DNA of 61,784 bases from Purshia tridentata (taxonomy: Eukaryota; Streptophyta; Magnoliopsida; Rosales; Rosaceae). The stretch covers positions 1 to 61,784 of the forward strand of contig QANT01002141.1 in the NCBI GenBank assembly GCA_003254885.1, in the 5' to 3' direction. Position 1 is the first letter of the stretch. Each line of letters starts with the position of its first letter. Positions 11,182 through 22,700 of this stretch are shown here, one piece after another. Below the pieces are notes generated by a model. The model worked only from the letters and a program-made list of their open reading frames with translations, had not been told where the DNA came from and did not search any database. Position numbers and translations under genes: made by a program.

Positions 11182-14100
11182 ATGGCGGAGCCGTACGGAA
11201 CCAACGGCGCAGTCGACTTGGAGGTTACCAACGGCGACACCTACACCAGCGGGTCCCACCGGGAGGAGACTCTCTACGGTGTTGCCCGCCGTCTAATTAC
11301 CGCAATTCTCTTCCCGGACCCCACCGCTGGTGCTCCGCTGTTGCACCGGATCAAGACCTCTCTTGCCGAGAATGGTCCGCTGTTTCAGGAAGCTTCTAGA
11401 AACACTGGGCGGAACGTTCTTACCTGGACTCGTAGGGGCAGTCCTCTCCGAGCACTCCTCGTGATCTCTGTGAGTACATTTCGTAACCCCTTGCTTTTTA
11501 ACTACTCGTACCTTGTGCTCTGACTACTTGTACATTGCAATTTAGGAAAGTCGACCCAACTTTCTCATGTCTTTCTGAATGGAAAATAAGAATTTTGTTT
11601 TGGGGAAATGTTACTGCAAGAATTTTAGTTCTGGAAATAACAGTTGGTCGGATTATGTGCTTTTAGGGTTTATGGATCTTGATGTTCACTTTGGTGATTT
11701 CATCAATTTGTTTTAAGGCTTAGATGATTAAATTGAGTCATTCAGATGAATTCATGTTTTTAGTGCTTTTTTTTTTTTTTTTTGAGAAGAATGTTTTAGT
11801 GTTTTATATACACTGACCCAATAATTCTATTTTCAATCTGGGTCATTTTATTTTTTTATTTTTTTGAAGCGGATAAGATATTGGATCTCTATTCGATTCT
11901 GTTCGTTCCCTGCATATGTTCTATACGTGGTATTGTATCATAAACACTAGTACATCCTAAACAATTACTTGATGTAGGTCAAAGTCCACAGTAAGTTGTA
12001 TCACTTGATAATAGCTCAGTTGTTTTAGTTTGGTTAGTTTAATTTTTTTTTTTTATCTTTATGGTGATGTTCAGCACCCATAAATATTTTGATCTTCCAA
12101 TACACATTTAGACTACTATTTTCCCAAAAGAAAGTAGGTAACTGAGGGACCAAGTTCCTTCATTTCGTTGATAGACAACAGAGTCTACAGCACAGTTGTA
12201 GGACCTGATCATAGCTCAATTGTATAATTGTGTTAATCTTAGTCTTCTCCTAGTTTTCTCACAATATGGCTCTTTCTTTAATGCCCACTCAAACACCAAT
12301 CTCTCTTTCGAGCATTTGCAAGCTCATCTCAATGTGATTCGATTCCACCAACTTTGTGCTTTGGAAGAATTGAATCACTTCCATTCGTAAGGCCCACAAT
12401 CTCCTTGGTGGGTGGATCAGTTTCATTCTCCAAGAATTTTCTTTCAGACAATGTGCCAGACTTGTCTACTAATGTGAACCCAAGGTATGAAATCTGGCGA
12501 TGATCAAGCATTGATGACCTTGATCAATTTGACTATCACCAATGGCCCTTTCTCACATTGTTGGCTGCGCTTCCTTCAATAGAGGTATGGACTACATTAG
12601 AACAAAGATTCTCTTCTATAATTCGACCAAATATTGTTCAATTAAATCCAAACTTGCATAGAATTAAGAAAGGATGTGATATCATTGATGGCTATATTGA
12701 TCGTATTTAAGGAATTGAGGGATCAACTTGGTGCTTTCTTAATTGAATGGACTGTCTTCTGAATACAATGTTTTTAGAACCTCCAAACCTCTGTCAATGG
12801 AAGAATTACATGTTATTTGCTCAGGAAAATACAATGGCTTTCTCCCACACTTCTTTTGCTCAACAGCTATGGTTGCATGTTTTGTTATGGTTGGCAATGC
12901 TAAACAGCCCAGCTATGAGAGATTTAATTCCAACTGTAGATTTAATTAGATGGTGGGATGAGCTCAAAGGATGTTTCATAATTTTGGTGGCATATTTCTG
13001 CCAAATCAAAATTTTGGTGGCTCTAATTCTAATCGAATGAAGGGTCACTTGAACAATGGGACACAAGCAAAAGTTTCTCATTCAAGTACCCAATTTGGAA
13101 ATCAATCTGAGACCAGTCACAGCTTTCCTCCCTGCCTTTTCAGATTTGCAATCACACTGGCACACCTTGTACTAATTTTGTTTTCATGGTATGGACTTGG
13201 CTATCAAGGAAAAATGCCATCTTCTTAGTTGGCTGCAATGAAAGTGGCCAACATGTTCATTACTCATATTGGTCAAGATCTTCTATCAACTTCATCTAAT
13301 TTTTTTCGCTCTAAAAGCCATGCTTAAAGTTCCTGCCATTGCTTAAAAACCTTTTATCTGTTCATCAGTTTTGTCTTGATAACAATTTCTGCTTCTACTT
13401 TGGATGCTTGTACCTTTTTATATTCAGGAAATGTTGGGGAATACCTTACCTAATACATAGGCAAGAGTAAGAATAGAATGTATGATATCCAGCTTCCCCA
13501 TATTCCACTTTAAAGCTTACATCTTCTACTACTGCTCTTTTCAAGCAAAGAATAAATCACAAGTCTGGCATGATAGGCTGGGCCATCTTTCAAATCTAGT
13601 TCTTCATACCATATTGTTCAAGTCTGTCTAGACTTCTTATTTGTAATAAAGGTTCTATACATACTGCTTCTCTGGTAAAATGCCCAGACAACCTTTTTTA
13701 GCTTCAAAAACTGTAATTGTTACACCATTTTAGTTGGTGCATGGTGATGTCTGGGTCCTGCACCCATTCAGTCTATTGATGGCCAACGCCAGCTTTTTGG
13801 TGATATCCTTTGGCCACAAGTCTCGCCTTGTAACCAGGAACATGCCTACACATTGTTACTGTGTGGAAGAGGAACCAAATACCAAGTTCCTTGTTGAAGG
13901 GTTGTGTATTCCTCTGCCCTTGCAGTCCTCCATTCATGGGGATTTAACAGCCACAGAAATGCTAAAGATGAAACAGGTAGTAAATCTTCCATAGGCACTG
14001 CAGTTAATACATTATAAGGTGCAGAATAATTTGAAGAATTAAAAGAAACAGAAAGTCAAGTCGATGAACAAGAAGAATTGGAAGAGAGAAGGAGGCACTG

Positions 14101-17100
14101 ATGAAGGAAGAGCGAATTGAGGAGGAGGACCCAACAATGAGGACATTGAGTAATCATAGGATTGAGACCAGGAAGAAGAATGTTGATTTTGCTCTTGAGA
14201 GAATGGAAGAACCGACTCATTTAATAGAGCATGTCTAGAAATTGGTTTTAGATGTAACCATGTTATGGAACAAAAAGCCCTTATAATCTGCTTTATATCC
14301 CAATAGTACACGTTGACTTGCCTTACGTTCCTTGTAGGTTGCGACTTTTTTTTGGCCGACAGGTTGCAACTTGTTTTTATAACACGTTGACTTGCCTTAC
14401 GTTCCTTGTAGGTTGCAACTTGTTATGATTGTATGTTGCGATTTTTTTTTGGCCGACAGGTTGCAACTTGTTTTTATTGTAAGATTTGAGATAGAAGTAA
14501 TAAGCACAACCAAAAATCCTAAGATGAGCATATTAAGTGGAGTAAGAGACTGACTGCATAGATTACAATATGGCATTCGATTATTCAATTAAGTAGCACC
14601 TGTAAAAGAGTGATAGCAAAGAGACAGCGAAATTGTCGGCTGCAAAAGAATCCTTGAGCACAGTAAAATTCATATTTCATTATTTAAAGGGTATAATTTC
14701 CCATGGCCTTCACTATGTTCAGGTTCCTTTTCATTTAGATGCCCATGCAAGTGCTGCCTGGGTTGGGTTATCCTATTACAGAAGTACTACCGCAGGATTT
14801 CTTTTTTCTTGGATCTAATCCCATCTGTTGGGGAGCGAAGAAGCAACCTAATGATTCTAGATCATCCACAGAAGCAGAGCATTGGGCATTAGCAAACACT
14901 ACTGCAGAGTTAACCTAGGTCGGGCAACTTCTTTGTGATCTGCACATCTAGCTTGCTAATGCTACCAGGTTTTGCTGAGGATATTTCAGCTATTTCAAGG
15001 TAATCTAATCCTGTGTTTCATGCTAGGACAAAGTAGATTAAAAATTTAAAATAGATTGTAACATTGCAAGGGAAATATATATATATATGGGATATCCCAC
15101 ATTTAAGCTTATTTATGGGATGGAGTAGACGGGCCCACTCCATGTGGTTTGTCAACAATTCGAACCATCTATTTTTTAGCCCTCTATTCATAGATTATTC
15201 TTGCAAAAAATTAGCTGGAAATCATTTGCCTATCTAACTTTGATTATATAAGTAGACTCGGTTTTATGAAAAAAATTTGGTTTATCTATTTATTTGATCA
15301 AAGTTAGATAGGTAAATAATTTTTGATTTGAGTAATTTTTGGCAAAGATAATCTTTCAATAAAGACTTAAAAAATAGACGGTTCAGATTGTTAAAACACT
15401 ATATGGAGTAGGTTCTATAAGGGATCCACAAACAAAATTATTTATAAGATCTCACATTAGAAGGAGCCTATATATATACACACATTTGTTCTTTTAAGGG
15501 ACAAGCTGACATTAGGTTCCCCTTCCATCAGTTTGGGAGGGCATGATAGACATCAGAGTTCCAGCGCAGTTGTTGTTGGGTATAAATCTCGTTGTCACAA
15601 CAATTTATGTATGATGGAAAGATGAATTAATAAATAATAAATAAGCCAAGAAGACAAACACATAAGAACACCAAGATATACGTGGTTCAACAAAATCTTG
15701 ACTTCGTCGGAGGAGGGTATTCCCCTTCACTATGAGAGAAAAAATGAAATTTGTACAAATAATGCTCAAGAGTTAATTCAAACCCAAGCCCTTGTATCCA
15801 ATTGGATACTCTTTGTACACCTTATCTCAAATCCTAGAAGTATACTATATCCCTCTTTGGTTCTACCTCCATCAACTCCCCCTACATTTTTATTCTCAAA
15901 AGGAATTCTTGAGTTGATTATTAACGAGGCCAAACACTCTCGCCTATATAGCCATATGACATGGCTAGAAAACACAGCAACCACACGCTTTCTTATTGGT
16001 TAATGAATGAATTTCTCACATGCATTAACCTCCTCCATTTAAGGAGGGACAACGTACCCAACAGTTGTGACACTTGATCATAGTTGTGTGGTGTTTTTAC
16101 TGTTGTAAACAGTGCTTTGTCTGTTAGTTGAGGTGGGAGTTAGCTCCTTTGCAGCTCTGCTGTATTTGTAGGCTACCGAGCAGCTATGTTTGTGAATGAG
16201 AAATCTCTTTCATTCATCAGAAACTTTCTTCTATTACTTTTTAGTCATTTGGGTATGTATTGAGAAGGCCATTTCTTACATTAATGTCTACGTTTTGGGC
16301 AATTTTCTATATTATGGATCCAAGACAATTTTGTTTATACGTATGATTCCGTTAATAAATATTCTTGATATTATTATTTTTAATATGCTTACATAAATAA
16401 TAACTAATCACAAAAGAAATGCACTATTTTTTAACGTGCCCTATTGTTCTTAGATGTTTTTAATAGTTTGATTCTAACCAATCTAACTTTTTAATTAGAC
16501 TGTTGATATCCTTTGATATTGACATAGATCATTACATATAGACACTTTAGTTAACAACTGAATCTTTTGCTGCAGGTTGGCACAATTACTCTTCTTGCTT
16601 TAACAGGATTGCTTGTCTTCATGCTTTTCTTCCTGGCAGCAACTGTCAATGCCATCGTTGTTGCTCTTCTGTTGTCTTTGGCAGCTGCAGGAGGATTCTT
16701 GGCCCTTTTCTTTGCTTGTGTAGCAGCCATATATATTGGAGCATTATCTGTAGCTGTTTTTGTTATTTCCACGACAACAATTTCTGCGATTGTCGCTGTT
16801 GTAGTAGCGACAGGTAGAACACTGTGACCATTACTTGTCCTAATTATATTTTTTTTTTCTGTGATCAGTAGTTATCTAAGAATAACTTTATTTTCTGAAA
16901 TTTTTCTATAAGTATAGCATTGATCAATGTAATAATGGTTGATTTCTAAACTCTTTTAACTCCTTAAAATTATCATACATACTAAGTGAACTTAAATAAG
17001 AAAAACAATTTCCATTCAAAACTTAAATAAGGCGCTTCAGGGGTCCTATTGGTCTCCATGAATGAGTATTATTGAGATCACCGTCATTGTCTTTCTTATT

Positions 17101-17577
17101 TCTTTTTCACTTTGAAATGTTTATGTGCCCCATGTCAAACCTTGCCAATCTGAAATTATATGCTACAATTACATTGCATCAGGGGACAACTTTTAGGCTA
17201 TCTACTTGAAAAAGACTGAGGCTACTGACCTTAGTTTCCTTTGGCCACTTGATTCTCTGTACACTGCCACGTTTGCATATAGCTGAACTTTGTACTAATT
17301 TCCCAGGTTTTACGGTCAAATTCAGGGCTTCTATAATGCAATTCATTGCTGGGTTATATTGGATCTATATTTTGAGTCAAATCTGATGCCACTTCCCATC
17401 AAACCAAGGTTCTTACCACGTTTCTTTGTGTTCTAACTAGGTTGGATTGGATTCTTTTGCACTCTGTGGCTGGCAACCAAAAAAAGTCTGGGCCTTGCTA
17501 AGCACTCCTTTAGCGCGACTGGTTCAGCACTTTCAGCTTACTCTTATGGTAGGCACACGCACCACCATAAGCAATAG
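11182..17577 (+). CDS. Small multi-span membrane protein (LDIP/promethin-like candidate), three exons
   Basis: Exons: 11182-11469, 16576-16813, 17441-17577. All introns are GT-AG and the frame is continuous, giving 220 residues. The ATG at 11182 (context ACCAATGGCG) is the first ATG in frame; the in-frame sequence upstream has no ATG. Residues 1-96 are soluble (start [37 protein letters not shown] near 65-83). Residues 97-176 are almost entirely hydrophobic and could form about four short membrane spans or two hairpins ([20 protein letters not shown], then [18 protein letters not shown]). The tail of about 44 residues is basic and ends in a His cluster (GRHTHHHKQ). This layout resembles plant LDAP-interacting protein (LDIP), a lipid-droplet/ER protein related to promethin/LDAF1. 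That match is from memory and is tentative. Intron 1 is 5.1 kb and is swollen by nested transposons; intron 2 is 627 bases. The coding exons look intact, so the gene is probably functional. Confidence 0.85.
15085..15482. mobile_element. Foldback MITE inserted in the Copia pol remnant
   Basis: Two arms of about 150-170 bases are imperfect reverse complements. The left arm ends in GCCTATCTAACTTTGAT near 15244 and the right arm begins ATCAAAGTTAGATAGG near 15297. Toward the outside they pair through the CTATTTTTTA, CCATGTGG/CTATATGG and TTATTTATGGG / TTATTTATAAG parts. It separates two Copia pieces that belong together: an [12 protein letters not shown] piece just left and [13 protein letters not shown] just right. 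It therefore inserted after the Copia element. Confidence 0.75.
15574..16063. mobile_element. Copia-type solo LTR with 5-base target duplication
   Basis: 490 bases starting TGTTGGGTA and ending TACCCAACA, a perfect 9-base terminal inverted repeat of the kind common in Copia LTRs. It is flanked by GTTGT at 15569-15573 and GTTGT at 16064-16068. It sits inside the 3' LTR of the older Copia element, whose sequence resumes on both sides. An intact target duplication around a single LTR means that the rest of the element was lost by LTR-LTR recombination. Confidence 0.9.
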
Positions 17578-18653
17578 ACAAGGTATCAGATTGAAGGGTA
17601 ACATAAATAAAGGGTTTCTTTAGATCTATGAGAATGTTGTTTCTAGATGGTGTTGTGTATCTATGGTTTGAAAGCATACACATTTATCTAAGTTTGTCTA
17701 TTTTCTTGTCTTTATGCAACAACTATATAGTGTGCTCTTTTGTATAAATATGTGTTGCATCTCTATTTACCCCAAATTCACTGCTGATGTTAAATAGCAC
17801 AGCACAATGGCATATGCTGTATATATTAAACGTATTCCCACTTTCTCAAGGAGTTATGATATTGAACTTCATTGGTTGTTTCTAGTATTAGTGCTGTATA
17901 TTTTTTGTTTTATTGGGTACATGTATGATCAGGCTGCCTCAGGAGCGCTGGGTTTCAATTCAGATTTATAATCATTGGGTTTTTCTTGTTTGTATACAAG
18001 TTTTATTAGGTGCACCTGGGAGGGTTGTGCAATTTGTCTCTACTCGACATCTGTTCTAGGACAGATGAGAAACGAAGGGCATTAGCTAGGTATGAGTTTG
18101 GATGGGTTAGTCTTAGCATTGAGTGCTGAAAACACTGAGACTTATAGCCTCGTTCATCATGTTAGTTATACATGGTTGGGGCTTGAGTTTTGTTGTGTAA
18201 TATCCAAAAGCAACATGGTTATGGGAATTATGAACATAAATGGTTGATTATATCCAAAGCTTCGCCGGATGTTTGAGCATCATGTACGGCTCGAGACTCG
18301 AGAGGAGGTGAGGAATATACAGAACTCAAATCCATTCTTTAGATTGTGCAGCTGAGGGGAATTGTTTTTGTTTCCCTTGATGTTCACTTGGTAGTTTTGC
18401 ATAATCCAAATTCAAGTCTCGCAGTTCAAAAAATTATTTGCGAAACCATCTCTAAGTAATCTGCTTAGGTCTTCATCTTTGCTATGGTATGGATCCCTAA
18501 AAATTTCATGGCTTATGAAAATGTTGGAAAGAACAAAAATGCCATACCTTTTAGTATAGTTCTTGACATTAGCAGCACATCCCACTAAGGGTGACTGAGA
18601 TGAGTATGGATTTTCTGCTGATCTTTTTGGTGTTAATCTTGTATTTGGGTTGT
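17578..18653 (+). other. 3' flank of the membrane protein gene
   Basis: This is the likely 3' untranslated region followed by intergenic sequence. It contains no second gene that I can support. Polyadenylation-like AT-rich motifs are too frequent to choose one. Confidence 0.4.
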
Positions 18654-19245
18654 TTTAGTCTTGTGTTTAACTATCGTCTCAATATATACGAATTCTAAAC
18701 AATAAGGCTTCGTTTGGTGCATAGTTCGTATTGGATAGGATAAATGACTATATTCATGTGTATTTAAGAAAAAAAGTTTCTCTTGGCTAAAAAAAGAAAA
18801 GCGTTTTTAACTTAAAGTTGTAACATGTATTAAGATGAAATAATCAAAGAAAAAACTTATTCCTTTCAATCCCTCTCAAAATGGGAGGATTAAATAATTC
18901 ATCTTTTTATTTAGTCTTGTGTTTAACTATCGTCTCAATATATATGAGTTCTAAACACTAACGCTTCGTTTGGTGCATAGTTCGTATTGGATAGGATAGA
19001 TAACTATATTCATGTGTGTTTAAGAAAAAAAGTTTCTCTTGGCTAAAAAAAGAAAAAAGTTTTTAACTTAAAGTTGTAACATGCATTAAGATGTACTAAT
19101 CAAAGGAAAAACTTATTCCTTTCAATCCTTCCCAAAATGGGAGGATTAAATAATTCATCTTTTTCTTTCAAATTAACACATCATTTATATTCTTCTATAA
19201 ATTTAATCTTATTCTATCTAATATTATCCTGTATGTACCAAAGGA
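18654..19245. repeat. 256-base tandem duplication covering a MITE-like sequence
   Basis: TTTAGTCTTGTGTTTAACTA begins at 18654 and again at 18910, and the copies run in parallel to about 19160. Each copy includes CGTTTGGTGCATAGTTCGTA. A related inverted end, TAATATTATCCTGTATGTAC then CAAAGG, lies at about 19220-19245. The TTTGGTGCA/TGTACCAAA ends suggest a small MITE whose 5' part was duplicated in tandem. Confidence 0.7.
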
Positions 19246-19793
19246 CATTAAACGACTCTTTTTTAGTCATAAGCACAAGCTTAGCACCAGATGGATGAGC
19301 AAATGATTCAGTTTTGATTGGAATACAAGAATTTGGGCAGCAACAATTGAGAGAGAGTCAAAACTATGGTGAAATACAAGCTTTGTCAATCTCTGAAGAA
19401 AACCCATCGCCAACTTTTACACAAGTATGATGTTGTACACTCTCCTGTATCAAACACAAAATCATGATTTTCCAGTCCAACTTACAATGATTCTTCCCAC
19501 CCAGAAAATTCCCAGTTTACATCTAATTACTTTTCTCTTCTTCCCTGTTCTCCCAGTTAATGACCTAATAAAATTAACAGCAAGTATAGCCCACTCATAA
19601 AAACCCTAAAAGAAATTGTAACACTCAAATGGCTCAACTTGCATCCTCATCAAAAAAAAGAAAAAAGAAAAAAGAAAAACAGAAGACTCAATTTGCATTA
19701 ACATGAACTATGACTTGCTCACCAACACCCTTGTGTTCTTGTAACACTTGCATTCCAAGAGAGTAAATAAATAATGAAGAGATGGAAATTGAA
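19246..19793 (-). other. Probable 3' untranslated region of KAN1
   Basis: This AT-rich sequence follows the TGA at 19796-19794 in transcript direction. No other gene is visible before the MITE-like duplication at 19245. The poly(A) site cannot be fixed. Confidence 0.4.
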
Positions 19794-22700
19794 TCAGTCA
19801 TGTGCTTTGCCATGCCAGTCCGGTCTGCCTAATGTGAACTCCAGGCTTGGGTTTCTGCTATCAAAATTAGATCCCAAGTAGCTCCTCACTTGTGTTGAAT
19901 CACATTCCTGCAATTAAGAAATTTGGTCATCATTTTCCAGAATGCATATATGGCTAAATTAATGCATTAACTAAATTCAATAAGATACATGTGCCTAACA
20001 TATCGATTATACAGAATAATTTATCTTATTCTTGAGCAGAAGTGGGATAATCACTTAGAAGCCTAATTTCTCAACCTATACAAAAAGTCCCAAATTCAAG
20101 TGTAACTGTATATTTTGTATTAGTTGCATAAGGAAAAAAAATGTATATTATTCAGAGAGAAAAAAAAATGGTATTTAATCCTAAATAAATTAAGTTCTCC
20201 AATTTTTATGTACCAAAAAGAGCAACAATTCTACATTTGCCACATTTTTATACCATAATTTTATACCATTTTATGTGGCAATCTACATGGCATTCATACA
20301 TTGAATACTAAAAAAATAAAAATAAAAATTCTAAAAATAAGAAAATACTCTGCCAGTATAATAATGACACGTAAGATAGTACAACAAACATGGTATAAAA
20401 ATATGGTAAGAATAGCATTATTGCAAAACGATTCGAATTTTTGGACGTAACCCATCACTCATCACCCAATTAATAATCTTATATGAAAAAAAACTGTCAT
20501 TCAACAACAAACAGAAAAACAAATTAAACCTTCATTTGTTTAAAAGAGAAAAATTTATCCATCAAAATCATAATTATTTTTTAAAAATAAATCCCAAATT
20601 TTTTTTTTTTTTGTGAATATACAAAGGGTTCCTTTTAATAGTCTGCCTCATGTCGGTCCTAGGTATAATGGAATATTAATTAATTATGTGCATGCATGAG
20701 TACATCAAATGAATATTAATATGAATATGTAATTGAAAACAAATAATGATTTAATTAGTACTTACATACCTGAATTTGGTGCCCAGATGTTTTCTGTAAT
20801 TGGGAGGACACTCGTATTAGCCCGTCCATGTCATGAGAATTAGTATGTGGAAACGCCTCTCTACTACTGAAATTCATTTCATAGAGAAATTAAAATTAAA
20901 CAATTTTGTGTTCGAAAAATTAATCAAAAGTTATAGAATGAAACACAAACAGTGCATACAGCACCAGCAGCAAAAAGGGCAGCCAATTAATATCCATATT
21001 CATAATTCAAAATCATGATGATTCAAATTTCAACTGCTCTCAAAAAGTAGATTTCACAATATAAACTTCATATTCAGAGCCACATGTTCTATCTCAGATT
21101 CAGTCATCCTATATATGAAGACCAGTCAATATTTTATATGTACAAAAAAAATGCTATATATCTTGCCAAACTTTTCTGGCATCTTGTGGACTCTGTCTGA
21201 ACTATGTCTCCCAAACATATGACTCCTTAAAAAAGAGCTAAATATGCCTGTTTACGACTTAAGTTTTAAGTTTTAACTTTCAAATTTAGGGTGTTAAGCT
21301 AAAACTACAGAGTTAAAATCTAAAATGTACCTCTACGATTTATTGTTACAAGGAGAAAAGCACAATCAAACCTTCAAAATGATATGTAATGGTGTTTGGT
21401 GATGATCAAGACAAGTGTAGCATTGCTTTGAATTACTTTTAAGACCCTTTTTCTGGTAATTTTCTCTCGCTCACCTCTTTCCTGAAACTGAACTGAGAGT
21501 GAGCTAGTTCAAGAAATGAAAGACTGCCTATAGATATATATTCTCACTTGCTATACTCTGAAGGCCCCACTCCGGAATGGAGACCTTTTCATTCTCTACC
21601 AAAATTTTGGGAGATTTGCATGGTTGATGTGTGTAAGCTGGTCGGTGTTATCTGGATCTGAGATTTTGGGGGCTTGAGATGAATCATAAAAATTGAGCTC
21701 GAGATGTCATCATATGTACATTCACATGATTTGAGCTTTAGAATTTTTTCATGTTACTTGAACCTATAATATACAAATTTATGGTCCCTATAAATTTGGA
21801 AGCTCGACACAGTCACCTAATTAACTCGCAAATTTGGAAGCTGGTCCATGTGTCTATATATAGCCCTTAATTAATTTCTTATATATATATATTAATTAAC
21901 CTTAGGGGTACATAAAGAATTTCGAAATACTTGATGCATATATGGTACAATTTCTCTCCATTGTTAGGTTTTTGTAATTTTGTCTCCAAGATCCTAGTGG
22001 ATAAGCAACCTGTGATGAAAGTAGGAGATAGGTGTACAAGCTCTAGCTATAGTCGTGATAGAGGATGAGAAAATGAGTTAGGATCGAGAAGGATGCGTCA
22101 AGAGTTTAATATCTTGTATTAGAACTAAAATAAGATAATAGATATAGTGATTAAGCACTGGGTTGGTTTATATATATTCTGCCATGAAAATTTGACATAA
22201 ACATTCTCATGGCCTAAGAATTGTTCCATAAGTTCAGTTTTATTCTGGCAAGCAAATTTCAAAGTCAATAATAAACGAAATGAATATATATTGATATATA
22301 TTATTCTTATTATATATTTGTTTATATCTTCATTCTTCAATTTTCCAAACAAAGTGATCGAGACAATTACTACATACTTTATTAGCTAGCCATTAATTAG
22401 TAATGAAAATTATCTTTGTAATAATTGTAGCAAAGTTTTAAAAAATAAAGGCTCATATATTGAGCTAGTGCAAAAGGCAAGACAAGAGCCCATTTAGGTC
22501 ATGAAACGAGGGAACATGTCTCTCGGTGGAGGAGTTAGAAATGAGTTAGAATTTTCTAACATGCTGTTACTTGAGAAATTAATCCAAGCATTCTCTTTAC
22601 ACTTTAGACTTATTGTCAATCAATTTACATTAAGAATTCAGATATTGCCTATATACTGCAAAATTTGGACTCAAAGTTAGTGAGTAAACATTAAGCAAAA

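Larger units (their letters stand above)
12169..16219 (+). mobile_element. Decayed Copia element in intron 1 of the membrane protein gene
   Basis: The order is LTR, gag, pre-integrase, integrase start, RNase H, pol C-terminus, LTR. An LTR-like start TGATAGACA is at 12169. Gag pieces follow at 12243-12430 (DSTNFVLW) and 12620-12800 ([10 protein letters not shown]). A pre-integrase [14 protein letters not shown] piece is near 13565-13600, and a VHGDVW-type integrase start is at 13734. RNase H follows at 14633-14940 ([40 protein letters not shown]). The pol C-terminus [13 protein letters not shown] is at 15495-15540, and the 3' LTR, starting TGATAGACA at 15544, ends ATTCATCA at 16219. Most of pol, including the reverse transcriptase core, is deleted, and stops are frequent. 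No target duplication is visible. It lies in the same orientation as the host gene. Confidence 0.75.
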
